DNA of 64,000 nt from Verrucomicrobiia bacterium DG1235. GTDB taxonomy: Bacteria; Verrucomicrobiota; Verrucomicrobiia; Opitutales; Opitutaceae. The notes below the pieces were generated by a model. That model worked only from the letters and a program-made list of their open reading frames with translations. It was not told the DNA's origin and did not search any database. The position numbers and the translations under genes were made by a program. Each line of letters opens with the position of its first letter. Position 1 is the stretch's first letter. The stretch covers positions 1 to 64,000 of the forward strand of contig DS990592.1 of NCBI GenBank assembly GCA_000155695.1, read 5' to 3'. Shown here piece after piece: positions 43,096 through 51,503 of the stretch.

Positions 43096-44163
43096 ATGCC
43101 TTCCTCTCCTAAAAATAAGGGCAAGCGCCCCCCCACGCTTGCTGACGTAGGTCGCGCCGCCGGAGTTTCCGCGATGGCGGTGTCGGCGGTTCTCAACGGT
43201 TCAAATTCTTCTGTCCGAATTTCGGAGGAGACTCAGCGACGGATCCGCAAGGCGGCTACGGAGCTGAACTATCGACCGAATATCGCGGCTCGGGCTTTGG
43301 TGAATCGTCGGATGAACACGATAGGCACTTTCATCGTAGTGGAGGGGAACGAGTTGAATCACTACTTTTTGGAGGTGTTTAACGGGATTATCGAGGGGAC
43401 GACTAAGTTTAAGCAGAACGTGACGGTTTTCACTTTGGAGACTTGGTCGGATGCGAAGGCTCAGCTTGAGCGTGCGTTTGACGGGCGTATCGATGGGATG
43501 ATTTTGATCGCGCCTGTGATTACGAACGAGTTTTCCAAGGGGCTGGATCCTAATATGCCGTGTGTGTCTTTGCATGCGAATGCGGACATCGATGGGCTGG
43601 TGAATCTCGAGTCGGATGAGGAGAAGGGCGCTTACGATATGGTGAAGCTTCTGACGGAGAAGGGGCATCGCCGCATCATGCATTTCAGCGGTCCGCGCGG
43701 ATTGATCGGGGTGGAGCGTCGTATCACTGGCTATCGTCGCGCTTTGAAGGAGGCGGGAGTGGAGCCGGACGAAGAATTGCTGAAGTCGATGGCGTACAGC
43801 GACATCGAAGCTCGTGATGTAATGAAAAACTGGTTACGTGATAATCCTAGGGATGCGTTGCCGGATGCGATTTTTTGCGCGAATGACTCGATGGCGCTGG
43901 GTTGTATCGAAGCTTTGGCGGCTAAGGATATTCGCGTACCGGAGGATATTTCGGTTTGCGGATTTGACGATACTTTGGTGGCTCGGGTTACGGTTCCGAC
44001 TTTGACGACGGTTCGCCAGCCGCTTCGCGAGATGGGCATGGAGGCGGTATCGATTTTGATGAGTCAGATCGATGAAAAGGATGATGACGAGCAGGGGAAG
44101 TCGCGGACGATCGTTTATCCGACCGAGATTGTTGAACGGAAGTCGGTGGGGGAGAGGGAGTAG
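43096..44163 (+). CDS. LacI-family transcriptional regulator
   Basis: A 355-residue regulator. The N-terminal HTH is at residues about 13-65 (TLADVGRAAGVSAMAVSAVL; hinge ELNYRPNIAARALVNRR). The rest is a periplasmic-binding-protein-like sensor (IDGMILIAPVI; VNLESDEEKGAYDMVKLLTE; HRRIMHFSGPRG; DAIFCANDSMALGCIEALAA; VCGFDDTLVARV). LacI members here usually answer to sugars. It converges with the exported GH2 gene, so regulation of that gene is possible but not shown by layout. The TAG stop is contributed by a repeat that follows. Confidence 0.92.
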   Translation: MPSSPKNKGKRPPTLADVGRAAGVSAMAVSAVLNGSNSSVRISEETQRRIRKAATELNYRPNIAARALVNRRMNTIGTFIVVEGNELNHYFLEVFNGIIEGTTKFKQNVTVFTLETWSDAKAQLERAFDGRIDGMILIAPVITNEFSKGLDPNMPCVSLHANADIDGLVNLESDEEKGAYDMVKLLTEKGHRRIMHFSGPRGLIGVERRITGYRRALKEAGVEPDEELLKSMAYSDIEARDVMKNWLRDNPRDALPDAIFCANDSMALGCIEALAAKDIRVPEDISVCGFDDTLVARVTVPTLTTVRQPLREMGMEAVSILMSQIDEKDDDEQGKSRTIVYPTEIVERKSVGERE

Positions 44164-44196
44164 TGAGTAGTGAGTAGTGAGTAGTGAGTGGTGAAT
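44158..44196. repeat. Tandem (TAGTGAG)n repeat
   Basis: Four to five direct copies of AGTAGTG-type units (GAGTAGTGAGTAGTGAGTAG), ending GTGGTGAATT. It begins within the stop codon of the LacI gene. Confidence 0.75.
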
Positions 44197-44217
44197 TGCT
44201 CGAGGGGGATCGGGTTG

Positions 44218-44246
44218 AGGATCGCGTGACATGCACGTATCTCGTC
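44218..44246. repeat. REP-like palindrome, diverged copy
   Basis: GGATCGCGTGACATGCACGT matches the 42024 element except in the right arm. Confidence 0.5.
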
Positions 44247-44296
44247 ACCTTGTTCTTCAAGTGTTGTTTAGCTCGGTATCCACAGGATCGGGCTAG

Positions 44297-44323
44297 TGGG
44301 AATCGCGTGACAAGCACGCTCCC
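44297..44323. repeat. REP-like palindrome, near-exact copy
   Basis: GGGAATCGCGTGACAAGCAC followed by GCTCCCA repeats the 42024 element with extended GGGA/TCCC pairing. Confidence 0.65.
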
Positions 44324-44356
44324 AATCCGAGCTAAACACCGCCCTACGGGGAAGGG

Positions 44357-47212
44357 TTAGTGGGTGGTGACTTTTGCGGTGGCGGTTTTTAGGCCGTTGG
44401 CTTTGGCGGTGATTGTAATGGTGCCGCCACTACCGTTCTTGGGACGAGCGATTAGCTGAGCCTTGCCGTAGAAGAGTTTTCTGGTGGGCGAGCTGAAGCT
44501 GACGAAGGAGCGTTGGTCTCCGTTTCCGGTGGCTTGGAAGGTGCCGGCTCCTTCGACGGTGAAGGTGATATCGTGGTCGGCGAGCGGGCAGGGGCGGCCT
44601 TGGGCGTCGATGGCTTCGGCGGTGACGTAGACGAGATCTTGTCCGTCGGCGGCGACTTGTTTGCGCTCGGGAGTCAGGCGGATGGCTATGGGATCTCCGG
44701 TGGTTTCTACGATGGATTCGCCGATTACAGCTCCGTCCTTGTAGGCGACTGCATTGAGCACGCCGGGCTGATAGGCGACTTGGTTCCAGCGGAGGCGATA
44801 GTCGTAGGTGACGTCGTAGTAGTCGTTGGTGGTTGGCTTAGAGAAGACGCGGAAATCTTTGAGTCCCGGGCGGGCGTCGCCTGTTTTTTCTGTGAAGGTC
44901 AGGCGGAGGTAGCGGGCTTGTATATCCACTGGGTGGAGAATGCGTTGGGTGCCTTGCCATGGCATGAGCTCGGTGGTGGGCTTTTGGACGATAGTGGTCC
45001 AGTTTTTGCCGTTGGTGGAGGCTTCTATGGTATAGGCGAAAAGGTGCTCCTTGTTGTTTGTATCCAATTGTAGGTGACGAATCGGCGAGGACTTGCCGAG
45101 GTCGAGAGTCCAGGAGGGGGTGGCGTCGGAGGAGTCGGCGGTCCAGGCGGAATCTAGGTTGTCGTCGAGGGCGGCGCTTGGGTTTTGGCCGGAGGATGCG
45201 GATGCGGTCGCTTCTAGGGCGAGGTTTTCTGGGTGGGTGGGGCGGTCGCCTTTGGAGCGCTTGCCGAGTGATTTTCCGTTGAGGAAGAGTTCGGCGGAGT
45301 CGCCGTTTGTGTAGACGAAGACGGGGACGTTTTTGCCTTCGCGTCCTTCCCAGTTCCAGTGTGGGAGGATGTGGATTGTATTCACATTTTCACGCCAATG
45401 GGCGCGGTAGAGGAAGAAGCGGTCTTTTAGGAATCCGCAGAGGTCGACGATGCCGAAGTAGGAGGAACGGGAATCGGCGTCGTGCGGAGTGGGCTCGCCG
45501 ATGTAGTCGAAGCCGGTCCAGACGAATTCTCCGGCGACATAGGAGTCGTTTTCCATGTATTCAAATTCTTGATCGGCGACGTCGGACCAGAAGGCGGCGT
45601 TGAGGTCGTAGGAGGAAATTTCGTAGGAGGGGCCGTAGTCGGCGGTGCGGGTGGGGAGCTCGGGGTCGTAATAGCCGCGGGTGCTGACAGCGGAGGCCGA
45701 CTCGGAGTAGATGATGGCTTTTTCAGGCCACACGGAGCGGTAGCGGGCGTAGCGGCGGGCGTAGTTCCAGCCCATGAGGTCGAGGGTGGCGAAGTTTTTG
45801 CCATCGACGAGGCGGGGAATGTGTCCGGCGGTGGTGATGGGGCGGTGGGCGTCGATGGAGCGGGCGAGGCCGGCCATCATGGCGACGCGTTCCGGGGTGA
45901 TGCCTTCTTGTTCGTCACCGCCGCCGACTTCGTTGCCGATGGACCAGACGACGACGGAGGGGTGGTTTCGGTCGCGCAGGAGGGTGTTGCGAATGTGGCG
46001 GTAGGCGAAGGGGGCGAGGGGCGGAGTGAGATCGTCGCGTCCGGCGGTCCAGGCCCACTTATCGAAGACTTCGTCCCAGACGACGAGTCCGAGCTCGTCG
46101 CAGAGCTCGAGCAGTTCTTCGGCGGGAGGGTTGTGCGAGGCGCGGATGGCGTTGACTCCCATTTCCATCATGATTTCGAGTTGGCGTTTTTGGGCGTAGC
46201 GATTGAAGGCCATGCCGAGTGGGCCGAGGTCGGAGTGGAGGTTGACGCCATTGAGCTGGATACGGCGGCCGTTTAGGTGGAAGCCGTCGTCGGCTGTGAA
46301 GGCGAAGGTGCGGAAACCGAAGCGGGTGGATTGCGTGTCGAGGAGTTTTCCGTCGGAGTCGAGAAGGCGCACTTGGGCGGTGTAGCGTTTGGGGGAGTTG
46401 ACGTCCCAGAGGTAGGGGGTGGATACGTGGAAGGAGAGTTCGCGTTGGGAGGTTGCTCCAGGTGTGGTTTCAGTTTCGAGTGTTTTAGTGGCGACGGTGT
46501 CGCCATCGGGGTCGAGGAGGCTTGCTTCGATGCTGATGGGCGAATTTGCCTCGGTGTGATTTTCGATGGCTAAGGAGAGCGTGGCGTTTTCGGGCGGAAG
46601 TCCGAGGAGTTCGTCGCCGTCGGTGGTGACTCCGAGACCCCAGTTGGCGATGTGGATGGGGTTTTCGAAGGAGAGGGTGACTTTTCGGTAGAGTCCGGCG
46701 CCGGGGTACCAGCGGGAGGACCATTTGCGTGTGTCGAGTTTGACGGCGAGGATGTTGGCTTGGCCGGGTTTGGCGTGTTCTGTGAGGTCGATGCGGAAGG
46801 GGGTGTATCCGTAATCCCATGACCCGACTTCTTGGCCGTTTAAGTAGATGGTGGGAAAGGCCATGGCTCCGTCGAAATCAAGGTAGACGCGTTGGCCGGC
46901 GGCGGTGGCGGGGATGTCGAGTTCGGCACGGTACCAGCCGATGCCTTGCCAGGGGAGTTTTCCGGTGCCGCCGTGGGCATCGGGGTCGAAGGGGCCTGCA
47001 GCTGCCCAGTCGTGGGGAACTTGGACGGGGGTGCCGGAGAAGGTTGCGGAGTCGAGGGTGTCGTCGGGGGTGGGGAGGTCGCCGAGGTGGAAGAGCCAGC
47101 CGTCGGTGAGAACTTGGGGAGAGGCTGGTTGAGTCCAACCTGTGGCGGCGTTGGTCGCCAGGAAGAAGGCGAGAGTGGCGAGGGGGGTGAATTTGCGAAG
47201 GGGGTTGCGCAT
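44357..47212 (-). CDS. Exported GH2 beta-galactosidase-like enzyme with discoidin-type domain
   Basis: A 951-residue protein with a signal peptide (KFTPLATLAFFLATNAATGW). Domain order: GH2 sugar-binding (VPHDWAAAGPFDPDAHG; WSSRWYPGAGLYRKVTL), Ig-like, TIM barrel with NAIRASHNPPAEELLELCDE, acid/base Glu in WSIGNEVGGG (about residue 428) and nucleophile in IIYSESASA (about 504). An F5/8 type C (CBM32-like) domain at about 660-800 (NPSAALDDNLDSAWTADSSD) and C-terminal Ig/big-like domains (LTPERKQVAADGQDLVYVTA) follow. It should act on beta-galactosides or related plant/algal glycans in the periplasm or outside the cell. A convergent LacI regulator is adjacent. Confidence 0.92.
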   Translation of the reverse strand: MRNPLRKFTPLATLAFFLATNAATGWTQPASPQVLTDGWLFHLGDLPTPDDTLDSATFSGTPVQVPHDWAAAGPFDPDAHGGTGKLPWQGIGWYRAELDIPATAAGQRVYLDFDGAMAFPTIYLNGQEVGSWDYGYTPFRIDLTEHAKPGQANILAVKLDTRKWSSRWYPGAGLYRKVTLSFENPIHIANWGLGVTTDGDELLGLPPENATLSLAIENHTEANSPISIEASLLDPDGDTVATKTLETETTPGATSQRELSFHVSTPYLWDVNSPKRYTAQVRLLDSDGKLLDTQSTRFGFRTFAFTADDGFHLNGRRIQLNGVNLHSDLGPLGMAFNRYAQKRQLEIMMEMGVNAIRASHNPPAEELLELCDELGLVVWDEVFDKWAWTAGRDDLTPPLAPFAYRHIRNTLLRDRNHPSVVVWSIGNEVGGGDEQEGITPERVAMMAGLARSIDAHRPITTAGHIPRLVDGKNFATLDLMGWNYARRYARYRSVWPEKAIIYSESASAVSTRGYYDPELPTRTADYGPSYEISSYDLNAAFWSDVADQEFEYMENDSYVAGEFVWTGFDYIGEPTPHDADSRSSYFGIVDLCGFLKDRFFLYRAHWRENVNTIHILPHWNWEGREGKNVPVFVYTNGDSAELFLNGKSLGKRSKGDRPTHPENLALEATASASSGQNPSAALDDNLDSAWTADSSDATPSWTLDLGKSSPIRHLQLDTNNKEHLFAYTIEASTNGKNWTTIVQKPTTELMPWQGTQRILHPVDIQARYLRLTFTEKTGDARPGLKDFRVFSKPTTNDYYDVTYDYRLRWNQVAYQPGVLNAVAYKDGAVIGESIVETTGDPIAIRLTPERKQVAADGQDLVYVTAEAIDAQGRPCPLADHDITFTVEGAGTFQATGNGDQRSFVSFSSPTRKLFYGKAQLIARPKNGSGGTITITAKANGLKTATAKVTTH

Positions 47213-47289
47213 GACGGTAAGGTTTAGTTTAGCGATAAATTGGGTGTCAAGTGTGGTTGAAGGAATGGGAGAGAGCTTGTGTTCTTTTG

Positions 47290-47311
47290 CCCACGAATTT
47301 CACGAATGATC
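47290..47311. repeat. Dispersed 'CCCACGAATTTCACGAATGATC' unit
   Basis: CCCACGAATTTCACGAATGA is nearly identical to 60726-60749 and shares the arms of the 5365-5436 palindrome. Confidence 0.6.
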
Positions 47312-47352
47312 TCGAATTGTTTTTAAGGGGTGAGTTTGGGGGTGGTTTTTTT

Positions 47353-47386
47353 TTTACCCACAGATAACTCAGATTGGCACAGATGG
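47353..47386. repeat. Family C repeat ('accacagat..cagat' type)
   Basis: TTTACCCACAGATAACTCAG followed by ATTGGCACAGATGG. Relatives at 50225, 60622 and 60787. Confidence 0.55.
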
Positions 47387-47426
47387 TTCTTCGGACAGTT
47401 GGGATTGGGGGATTTTGTGAGAATGA

Positions 47427-47471
47427 GGGAATCGCGTGCTCCTGCCTTCGCCAAAGCTTTGGCGGACTTGC
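47427..47471. repeat. Composite repeat: half REP-like element plus CGCCAAAGCTTTGGCG palindrome
   Basis: GGGAATCGCGTG (left arm of the 42024 REP-like element) is followed by the perfect 16-bp palindrome CGCCAAAGCTTTGGCG (47449-47464). The string GCTTTGGCGGACTTGC also occurs at 26973-26988. Confidence 0.5.
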
Positions 47472-47481
47472 ATGATTGCTC

Positions 47482-49065
47482 CTAGCTACTGGTGGAGGAG
47501 GGGTGCTGGAAGAGGTAGCCTTGGGCGAGGGTAGTGAAGGTTTGGATTTGGTTATCGGTCCAGGCTTGGTCTTGGTGGAGTTCGGTGGCGAGGAGTTGGG
47601 CTACGCGGGGGGCGGACTCGATGGCGGCTTGGGCGTCGAGGAGGAGGGCGCGGGTGCGGCGGGCGAGGACGTCTTCGACGGTGCGGGCCATTTCGTGGCG
47701 GGCGTGGTGGATGACTTCGGCTTCTTGGTAGGGAAGGCGCGGGTGGAGGGGGGCGGCGGATTCGGGTTGTTGTTGGATGATAGAGTGGATTTTTGCGGAT
47801 TCGGTGCCGTAGGGGGCGAGGTTGGGCTCCGGGATTTTTTCGGTGGTGGAGCCGAAAATGGGTAGGGTTTTGGTGGCGCAGGGATTCTCTTCGATGCCGG
47901 TGACGATTTCGATGTGGTCGACGACGTCTTCGGCCATCTTGCGGTAGGTAGTCCATTTGCCGCCGGTGACGGTGAGGAGTCCGGATTCGGAAATGAGGAT
48001 GGTGTGGTCGCGTGAGAGGGCGGCGGTGTTTGAGGCGTCGCCCGATTTTACGAGAGGGCGGAGTCCGGCGTAGATGGAGAGGACGTCTTCGGGTTTTGGG
48101 TCGTGGGCGAGGTATTTGGCGGCGTGCTCCATGATGAAGTCGCGCTCGGATTGGAGGGCGCGGGGTTCGAGGGACTTTTCGGGAAGGGGGGTGTCGGTGG
48201 TGCCGACGACGACGCGGTCGTGCCAGGGCACGGCGAAGAGGACGCGTCCGTCGTCGGTTTTTGGGACCATGATGGCGGCGTCGTTGGGGAGAAACTTTTT
48301 TGGCAGGACGATGTGGATGCCTTGGGAGGCGGAGATGATTTCGGGGGCTTGGGGTTCGTCTTGTCGGCGTAGTTGGTCTGCGAATACGCCAGTAGCGTTG
48401 ACGACGGCCTTGGCGAGGATTTCGAATTGGTCTCCGGTTTCGGTGTCTTCGGCGAGGATGCCTTGGACTTGGCCGTCGTCGGTTTTGAGGAGCCCGACGC
48501 ATTTGGTGTAGTTTGCGAGGGTGGCTCCGTGCTGGACGGCGGTTTGGGCGAGGTTGATGGCGAGTCGGGAGTCGTCGAACTGTCCGTCGTGGTAGACGAC
48601 GGCTCCGGTGAGGCCTTCGGTCTCGATGGTGGGAATGCGTTCGAGGGTTTCCTCGAGGTTGAGGATTTGGGAGGGGGCGAGTCCGAGGTTTCCGGCGAGG
48701 GCGTCGTAGACTTTCATGCCGACGCCGTAGAAGGGGCCTTCCCACCATTTGTAGTTGGGGATGACGAAGGCCATGTCGTGAACGAGGTGGGGGGCGTTGC
48801 GGTAGAGGAGGCCGCGTTCGCGGAGGGCTTCGAGGACGAGGGAGACGTTTCCTTGGCGGAGGTAGCGGACGCCGCCGTGGACGAGCTTGGTGGAGCGGGA
48901 GGAGGTGCCTTTGGCGAAGTCGGCCTGCTCGACGAGGGCGATGGAGTGTCCGCGCGAGGCGGCGTCGACTGCGGTGCCGAGACCGGTGGCTCCTCCGCCG
49001 ACGATGAGGATGTCGAAGGGAGCGGTTTGGGAGCGGAGGGTGGCGAGGGCGGTTTGGCGGTTCAT
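47482..49065 (-). CDS. glpD: Aerobic glycerol-3-phosphate dehydrogenase
   Basis: A 527-residue FAD enzyme oxidising sn-glycerol 3-phosphate to dihydroxyacetone phosphate at the inner face of the membrane. The N-terminal dinucleotide fold is FDILIVGGGATGLGTAVDAA, followed by GTSSRSTKLVHGGVRYLRQG, a GlpD hallmark. GAVVYHDGQFDDSRLAINLA, VVGTTDTPL and LTVTGGKWTTYRKMAED are further family blocks; the C-terminal alpha-helical DAO_C domain closes the protein. No glpK or glpF is in the window. The Crp/Fnr regulator gene directly upstream on the same strand (60 bp) may be cotranscribed. Confidence 0.94.
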   Translation of the reverse strand: MNRQTALATLRSQTAPFDILIVGGGATGLGTAVDAASRGHSIALVEQADFAKGTSSRSTKLVHGGVRYLRQGNVSLVLEALRERGLLYRNAPHLVHDMAFVIPNYKWWEGPFYGVGMKVYDALAGNLGLAPSQILNLEETLERIPTIETEGLTGAVVYHDGQFDDSRLAINLAQTAVQHGATLANYTKCVGLLKTDDGQVQGILAEDTETGDQFEILAKAVVNATGVFADQLRRQDEPQAPEIISASQGIHIVLPKKFLPNDAAIMVPKTDDGRVLFAVPWHDRVVVGTTDTPLPEKSLEPRALQSERDFIMEHAAKYLAHDPKPEDVLSIYAGLRPLVKSGDASNTAALSRDHTILISESGLLTVTGGKWTTYRKMAEDVVDHIEIVTGIEENPCATKTLPIFGSTTEKIPEPNLAPYGTESAKIHSIIQQQPESAAPLHPRLPYQEAEVIHHARHEMARTVEDVLARRTRALLLDAQAAIESAPRVAQLLATELHQDQAWTDNQIQTFTTLAQGYLFQHPSSTSS

Positions 49066-49125
49066 TATTAAGGATGAAGGGTGAGGGATGAAAGGGAGAC
49101 GTGAAGGGGAGAGAGGGAGTGGGGG

Positions 49126-49653
49126 TTAGGTTTTGGTAGTGATGCGGCGGCGGATGCGGGAGAGGGCGACGGGGGTGATGCCGAGGTAGAGGGCGATGTC
49201 GTTTTGGGTGACGCGGCCAAACCACTTGGGGGCTCGGCGTTGGAGGGAAAGGTAGCGTTGTTCGGGCTTGAGGCAAAGGAACTCGTACTCGCGGCGTTCC
49301 TTTTTAACGGCGAGTGAAATGAGCGTTTGGACGACGTCGGTGGAGAGTTGGAGGTCGGCGGCGTCTTGAAGGGTTTGGAATTCGAAGCGGAGGAGTTGAC
49401 AGTCTTCGAGGGCGATGAGGCTGAAGGGGCTTGGGGTGTCTCGGGCGGCGGATTGGAGGCTGCCGATGATGTCGGTTTCTGTAATGAAGGACTTGATACG
49501 CTCGGAGCCGTTTTCTTGAAGGTAGTAGGCTTTGAGAGTGCCGTGGACTACGTAGGCGAGGCGTTGCTCGGGCTCGCCTTGACGAAATAGGTGCTGGCCT
49601 TTGGCGAGGGCTGCGGGGGAAGCGTGTTGGGCTAGGAATTCCGGCAGGCGCAT
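49126..49653 (-). CDS. Crp/Fnr-family transcriptional regulator
   Basis: A 175-residue regulator with an N-terminal cyclic-nucleotide-like domain (GQHLFRQGEPEQRLAYVVHG; FITETDIIGSLQSAARDTP) and a short C-terminal HTH (VTQNDIALYLGITPVALSRI). It resembles the compact Crp/Fnr regulators frequent in Bacteroidetes and Verrucomicrobia, which lack an iron-sulfur cluster; there is only one cysteine in the sensor core (EDCQLLRF) and one near the HTH. Its effector is unknown. It precedes glpD on the same strand. Confidence 0.88.
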   Translation of the reverse strand: MRLPEFLAQHASPAALAKGQHLFRQGEPEQRLAYVVHGTLKAYYLQENGSERIKSFITETDIIGSLQSAARDTPSPFSLIALEDCQLLRFEFQTLQDAADLQLSTDVVQTLISLAVKKERREYEFLCLKPEQRYLSLQRRAPKWFGRVTQNDIALYLGITPVALSRIRRRITTKT

Positions 49654-49765
49654 ATGTGGGGTATTTTGTGGGCGATTTCTTAACTTGGGTTAAGGCGAAT
49701 TCTGGGCGGGCAGAGTAGGATGCCTGGATGAAGCAGACAGGTATCTTAGGCAAAGGAGGCGTATT

Positions 49766-50162
49766 GTGGAGTTAAAAGGGAAACGTATCGTAGTGACGGG
49801 CGGGACGTCAGGAGTGGGTAGGGCTTTGGTTGAGGAGTTGGCTCGGGAGAACGAGCTGCTGGTTATCGCGAGAGGAAGCGAACGGTTGGCGGAATTGGGA
49901 GCGTGTTATGGAAATGTGGATACGCTGGCTTGTGATTTGTCGGACATGGAGGACTCGCGCGAGATCGATCGGTCGGCTGGGCGATTTGGCGATGTCGGCG
50001 GGTCGAGGGAAGGGGAAGATCTTGGCGAAGGAGGCGGCTCGGGAGTTGATCGAGTGTTTGGTGGAGGAACGTCGGGAAATGAGTATCGGGAAGGCTCGAC
50101 TGCTGGGGGCGATTTTTCGGATTTGGCCGGGGCTGGCTTATCGGATTTTGCGGGATGCGTGA
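49766..50162 (+). pseudogene. Decayed short-chain dehydrogenase (DltE-like) with internal deletion
   Basis: A GTG start with a perfect AAAGGAGG six bases upstream opens a typical SDR Rossmann N-terminus (GKRIVVTGGTSGVGRALVEE; LACDLSDMED). After about 70 codons this frame turns into Gly/Glu-rich nonsense. The C-terminal end of an SDR continues in another frame at about 50010-50162 (KILAKEAARELIECLVEERR; FRIWPGLAYRILRDA). The middle of about 120-130 residues, including the catalytic YxxxK, is missing. So this is a gene remnant produced by a deletion with frame change. Confidence 0.7.
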
Positions 50163-50224
50163 GTGAGGTGAGGGTAGAATAGTGAGGAGTAAATGGGCGG
50201 TGAAATGGTCGGGTTGTATCTTTT

Positions 50225-50257
50225 TTTACCACAGATGGACGCAGATTAACGCTGATG
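50225..50257. repeat. Family C repeat ('ACCACAGATGGACGCAGATT')
   Basis: TTTACCACAGATGGACGCAG followed by ATTAACGCTGATG, related to 47353, 60622 and 60787. The surrounding spacer 50163-50460 shows no gene; a further degenerate 'gacgaatctcacgaa' string lies at 50377. Confidence 0.6.
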
Positions 50258-50460
50258 TAGACTCTTGTGTTTGGTGTCGGTCATGGGATTGCTCTGATGA
50301 GCGTGTTGGGGTGTTTTAGTGGGAGGTGATTGGTTTTAGTTTTTTGCCCACCTTTGGATGGAGCTCAGGATTCATTGACGAATCTCACGAAGGGGCCTGA
50401 ATGAGTTCGGGGAGGGACTGAGTGGGATGTTTGGTTAGGGGTGATGGAATTTGGGCATGA

Positions 50461-50490
50461 AAAAACGTTAGCGGGTGGGCTAGCGTTTTT
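50461..50490. terminator. Bidirectional rho-independent terminator
   Basis: AAAAACGTTAGC (50461-50472) pairs with GCTAGCGTTTTT (50479-50490) with one G-U. A- and T-runs on both sides allow use by the IMP-cyclohydrolase-like gene on the minus strand. Confidence 0.75.
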
Positions 50491-50546
50491 GTGGGGAGAA
50501 AGCTGTGGGTTGAGCCTGCAGTGGGGTCGCGGGCTAAAGCACCGCG

Positions 50547-51278
50547 CTACTTTTTATATTTGTTGCGGAGGATTGTGCGGGAGGAGGAGCCGTCTAGGGT
50601 GATTTCCTTAACTGCGAGGGAGATGCGGTTTTCGGGGTCGAGGGCGTTCCAGTAGAGCTCGAGGGTTTTCTCGGCGGTGGTGGCGAGGGGGAGGAGAATC
50701 GGGTCTACATTAAATGTAGGGAGAGGGTTGCCGTCGTCCATATAGGTGGTGAGGCCGTAGCCGATGCCGGTGGCTGGTTCCTGCGGATAGTAGTAGTGAC
50801 GGTCTGAGTAGGTGGGGTTGATCTTGTTGGCCTTGAGGATGGAGAGGGCGATTTCTGGGGAGTCGCCGCGGAGGTCGAGCATACCCGTGATGCGTGGTGT
50901 GTAGTTGGGGGCGTCGGGCTCGCGGTCGCGGACGGAGAGGGCCTGGCGCATGGACTTGCCGGCGGCGAGTCCGTCGCAGAGGGTGCGGGTTTGGTCGCCG
51001 TTCGAGACGAGGAACTGGCCGGGCAGCTCGAGCATGGCTTCGTAGATGATGAGGCTGGGGTCTTCGACTTTGGAGGGATCGAAGGGCTCGGTACTGAGGG
51101 TGGCGCCGTCGAGCGAGAACTGGCGGTTGCGGGAGTTGGGGCTGCGTCCCATGATCCAGTAGACTTGTTGCCAAGCGTCGCCTGAGGTGGACTTGCCGAT
51201 GACGAGTCCGCGGCCCGGGTAGGGGTTGGCGGCGACGTGCGATTGGAGGGTGGCGGATGCGGTTTCGATGGCGCTCAT
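50547..51278 (-). CDS. IMP cyclohydrolase-family protein (PurO-like)
   Basis: A 243-residue protein of the IMP cyclohydrolase-like family first known from archaeal PurO. Diagnostic stretches are NPYPGRGLVIGKSTSGDAWQ near residue 17, YWIMGRSPNSRNRQF, FDPSKVEDPSLIIYEAMLEL, VSNGDQTRTLCDGLAAGKS, EPDAPNYTPRITGMLDL and TTYMDDGNPLPTF. Such proteins close the inosine ring from FAICAR or have related purine functions; whether this one replaces or duplicates PurH cannot be told. A partial copy of its 5' end lies at 52050-52127. A terminator follows 57 bp after the stop. Confidence 0.82.
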   Translation of the reverse strand: MSAIETASATLQSHVAANPYPGRGLVIGKSTSGDAWQQVYWIMGRSPNSRNRQFSLDGATLSTEPFDPSKVEDPSLIIYEAMLELPGQFLVSNGDQTRTLCDGLAAGKSMRQALSVRDREPDAPNYTPRITGMLDLRGDSPEIALSILKANKINPTYSDRHYYYPQEPATGIGYGLTTYMDDGNPLPTFNVDPILLPLATTAEKTLELYWNALDPENRISLAVKEITLDGSSSRTILRNKYKK

Positions 51279-51503
51279 AGTAGGGGATTGAGGGATAGGA
51301 GTGGGGCGGTTTGAAGCAATGTTTTTGTAGGCTTAGGCGGATGGAGCGTGGCGCTTAGTGGTATGAGTAGAATTCGGCCTAGGATGAGTAGTAGATTGAG
51401 GGCGAATTGGGATTTTTCGTTTATCTCGAAGAATCTCTAAAGGGGGTGATCGCCCCTTCCGATAGAAAAGGTCCCTAGAGATGCTCTAAGGAGTGTCTTT
51501 GTT
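51279..51503. other. Divergent spacer
   Basis: 225 bp between the minus-strand cyclohydrolase-like gene and the plus-strand exported-protein gene; it should hold both promoters. A small hairpin AGGGG...CCCCTT occurs at 51441-51459. No clear -35/-10 pair was found. Confidence 0.35.

Noticed and set aside
44158-44196. Short tandem repeats as a CRISPR array
   Set aside because: Units of 7-8 bp without spacers; no cas genes.
47552-49276. 574-codon minus-strand frame overlapping glpD
   Set aside because: Arg/Pro/His-rich shadow of glpD in another frame with no domain and no ribosome-binding site.
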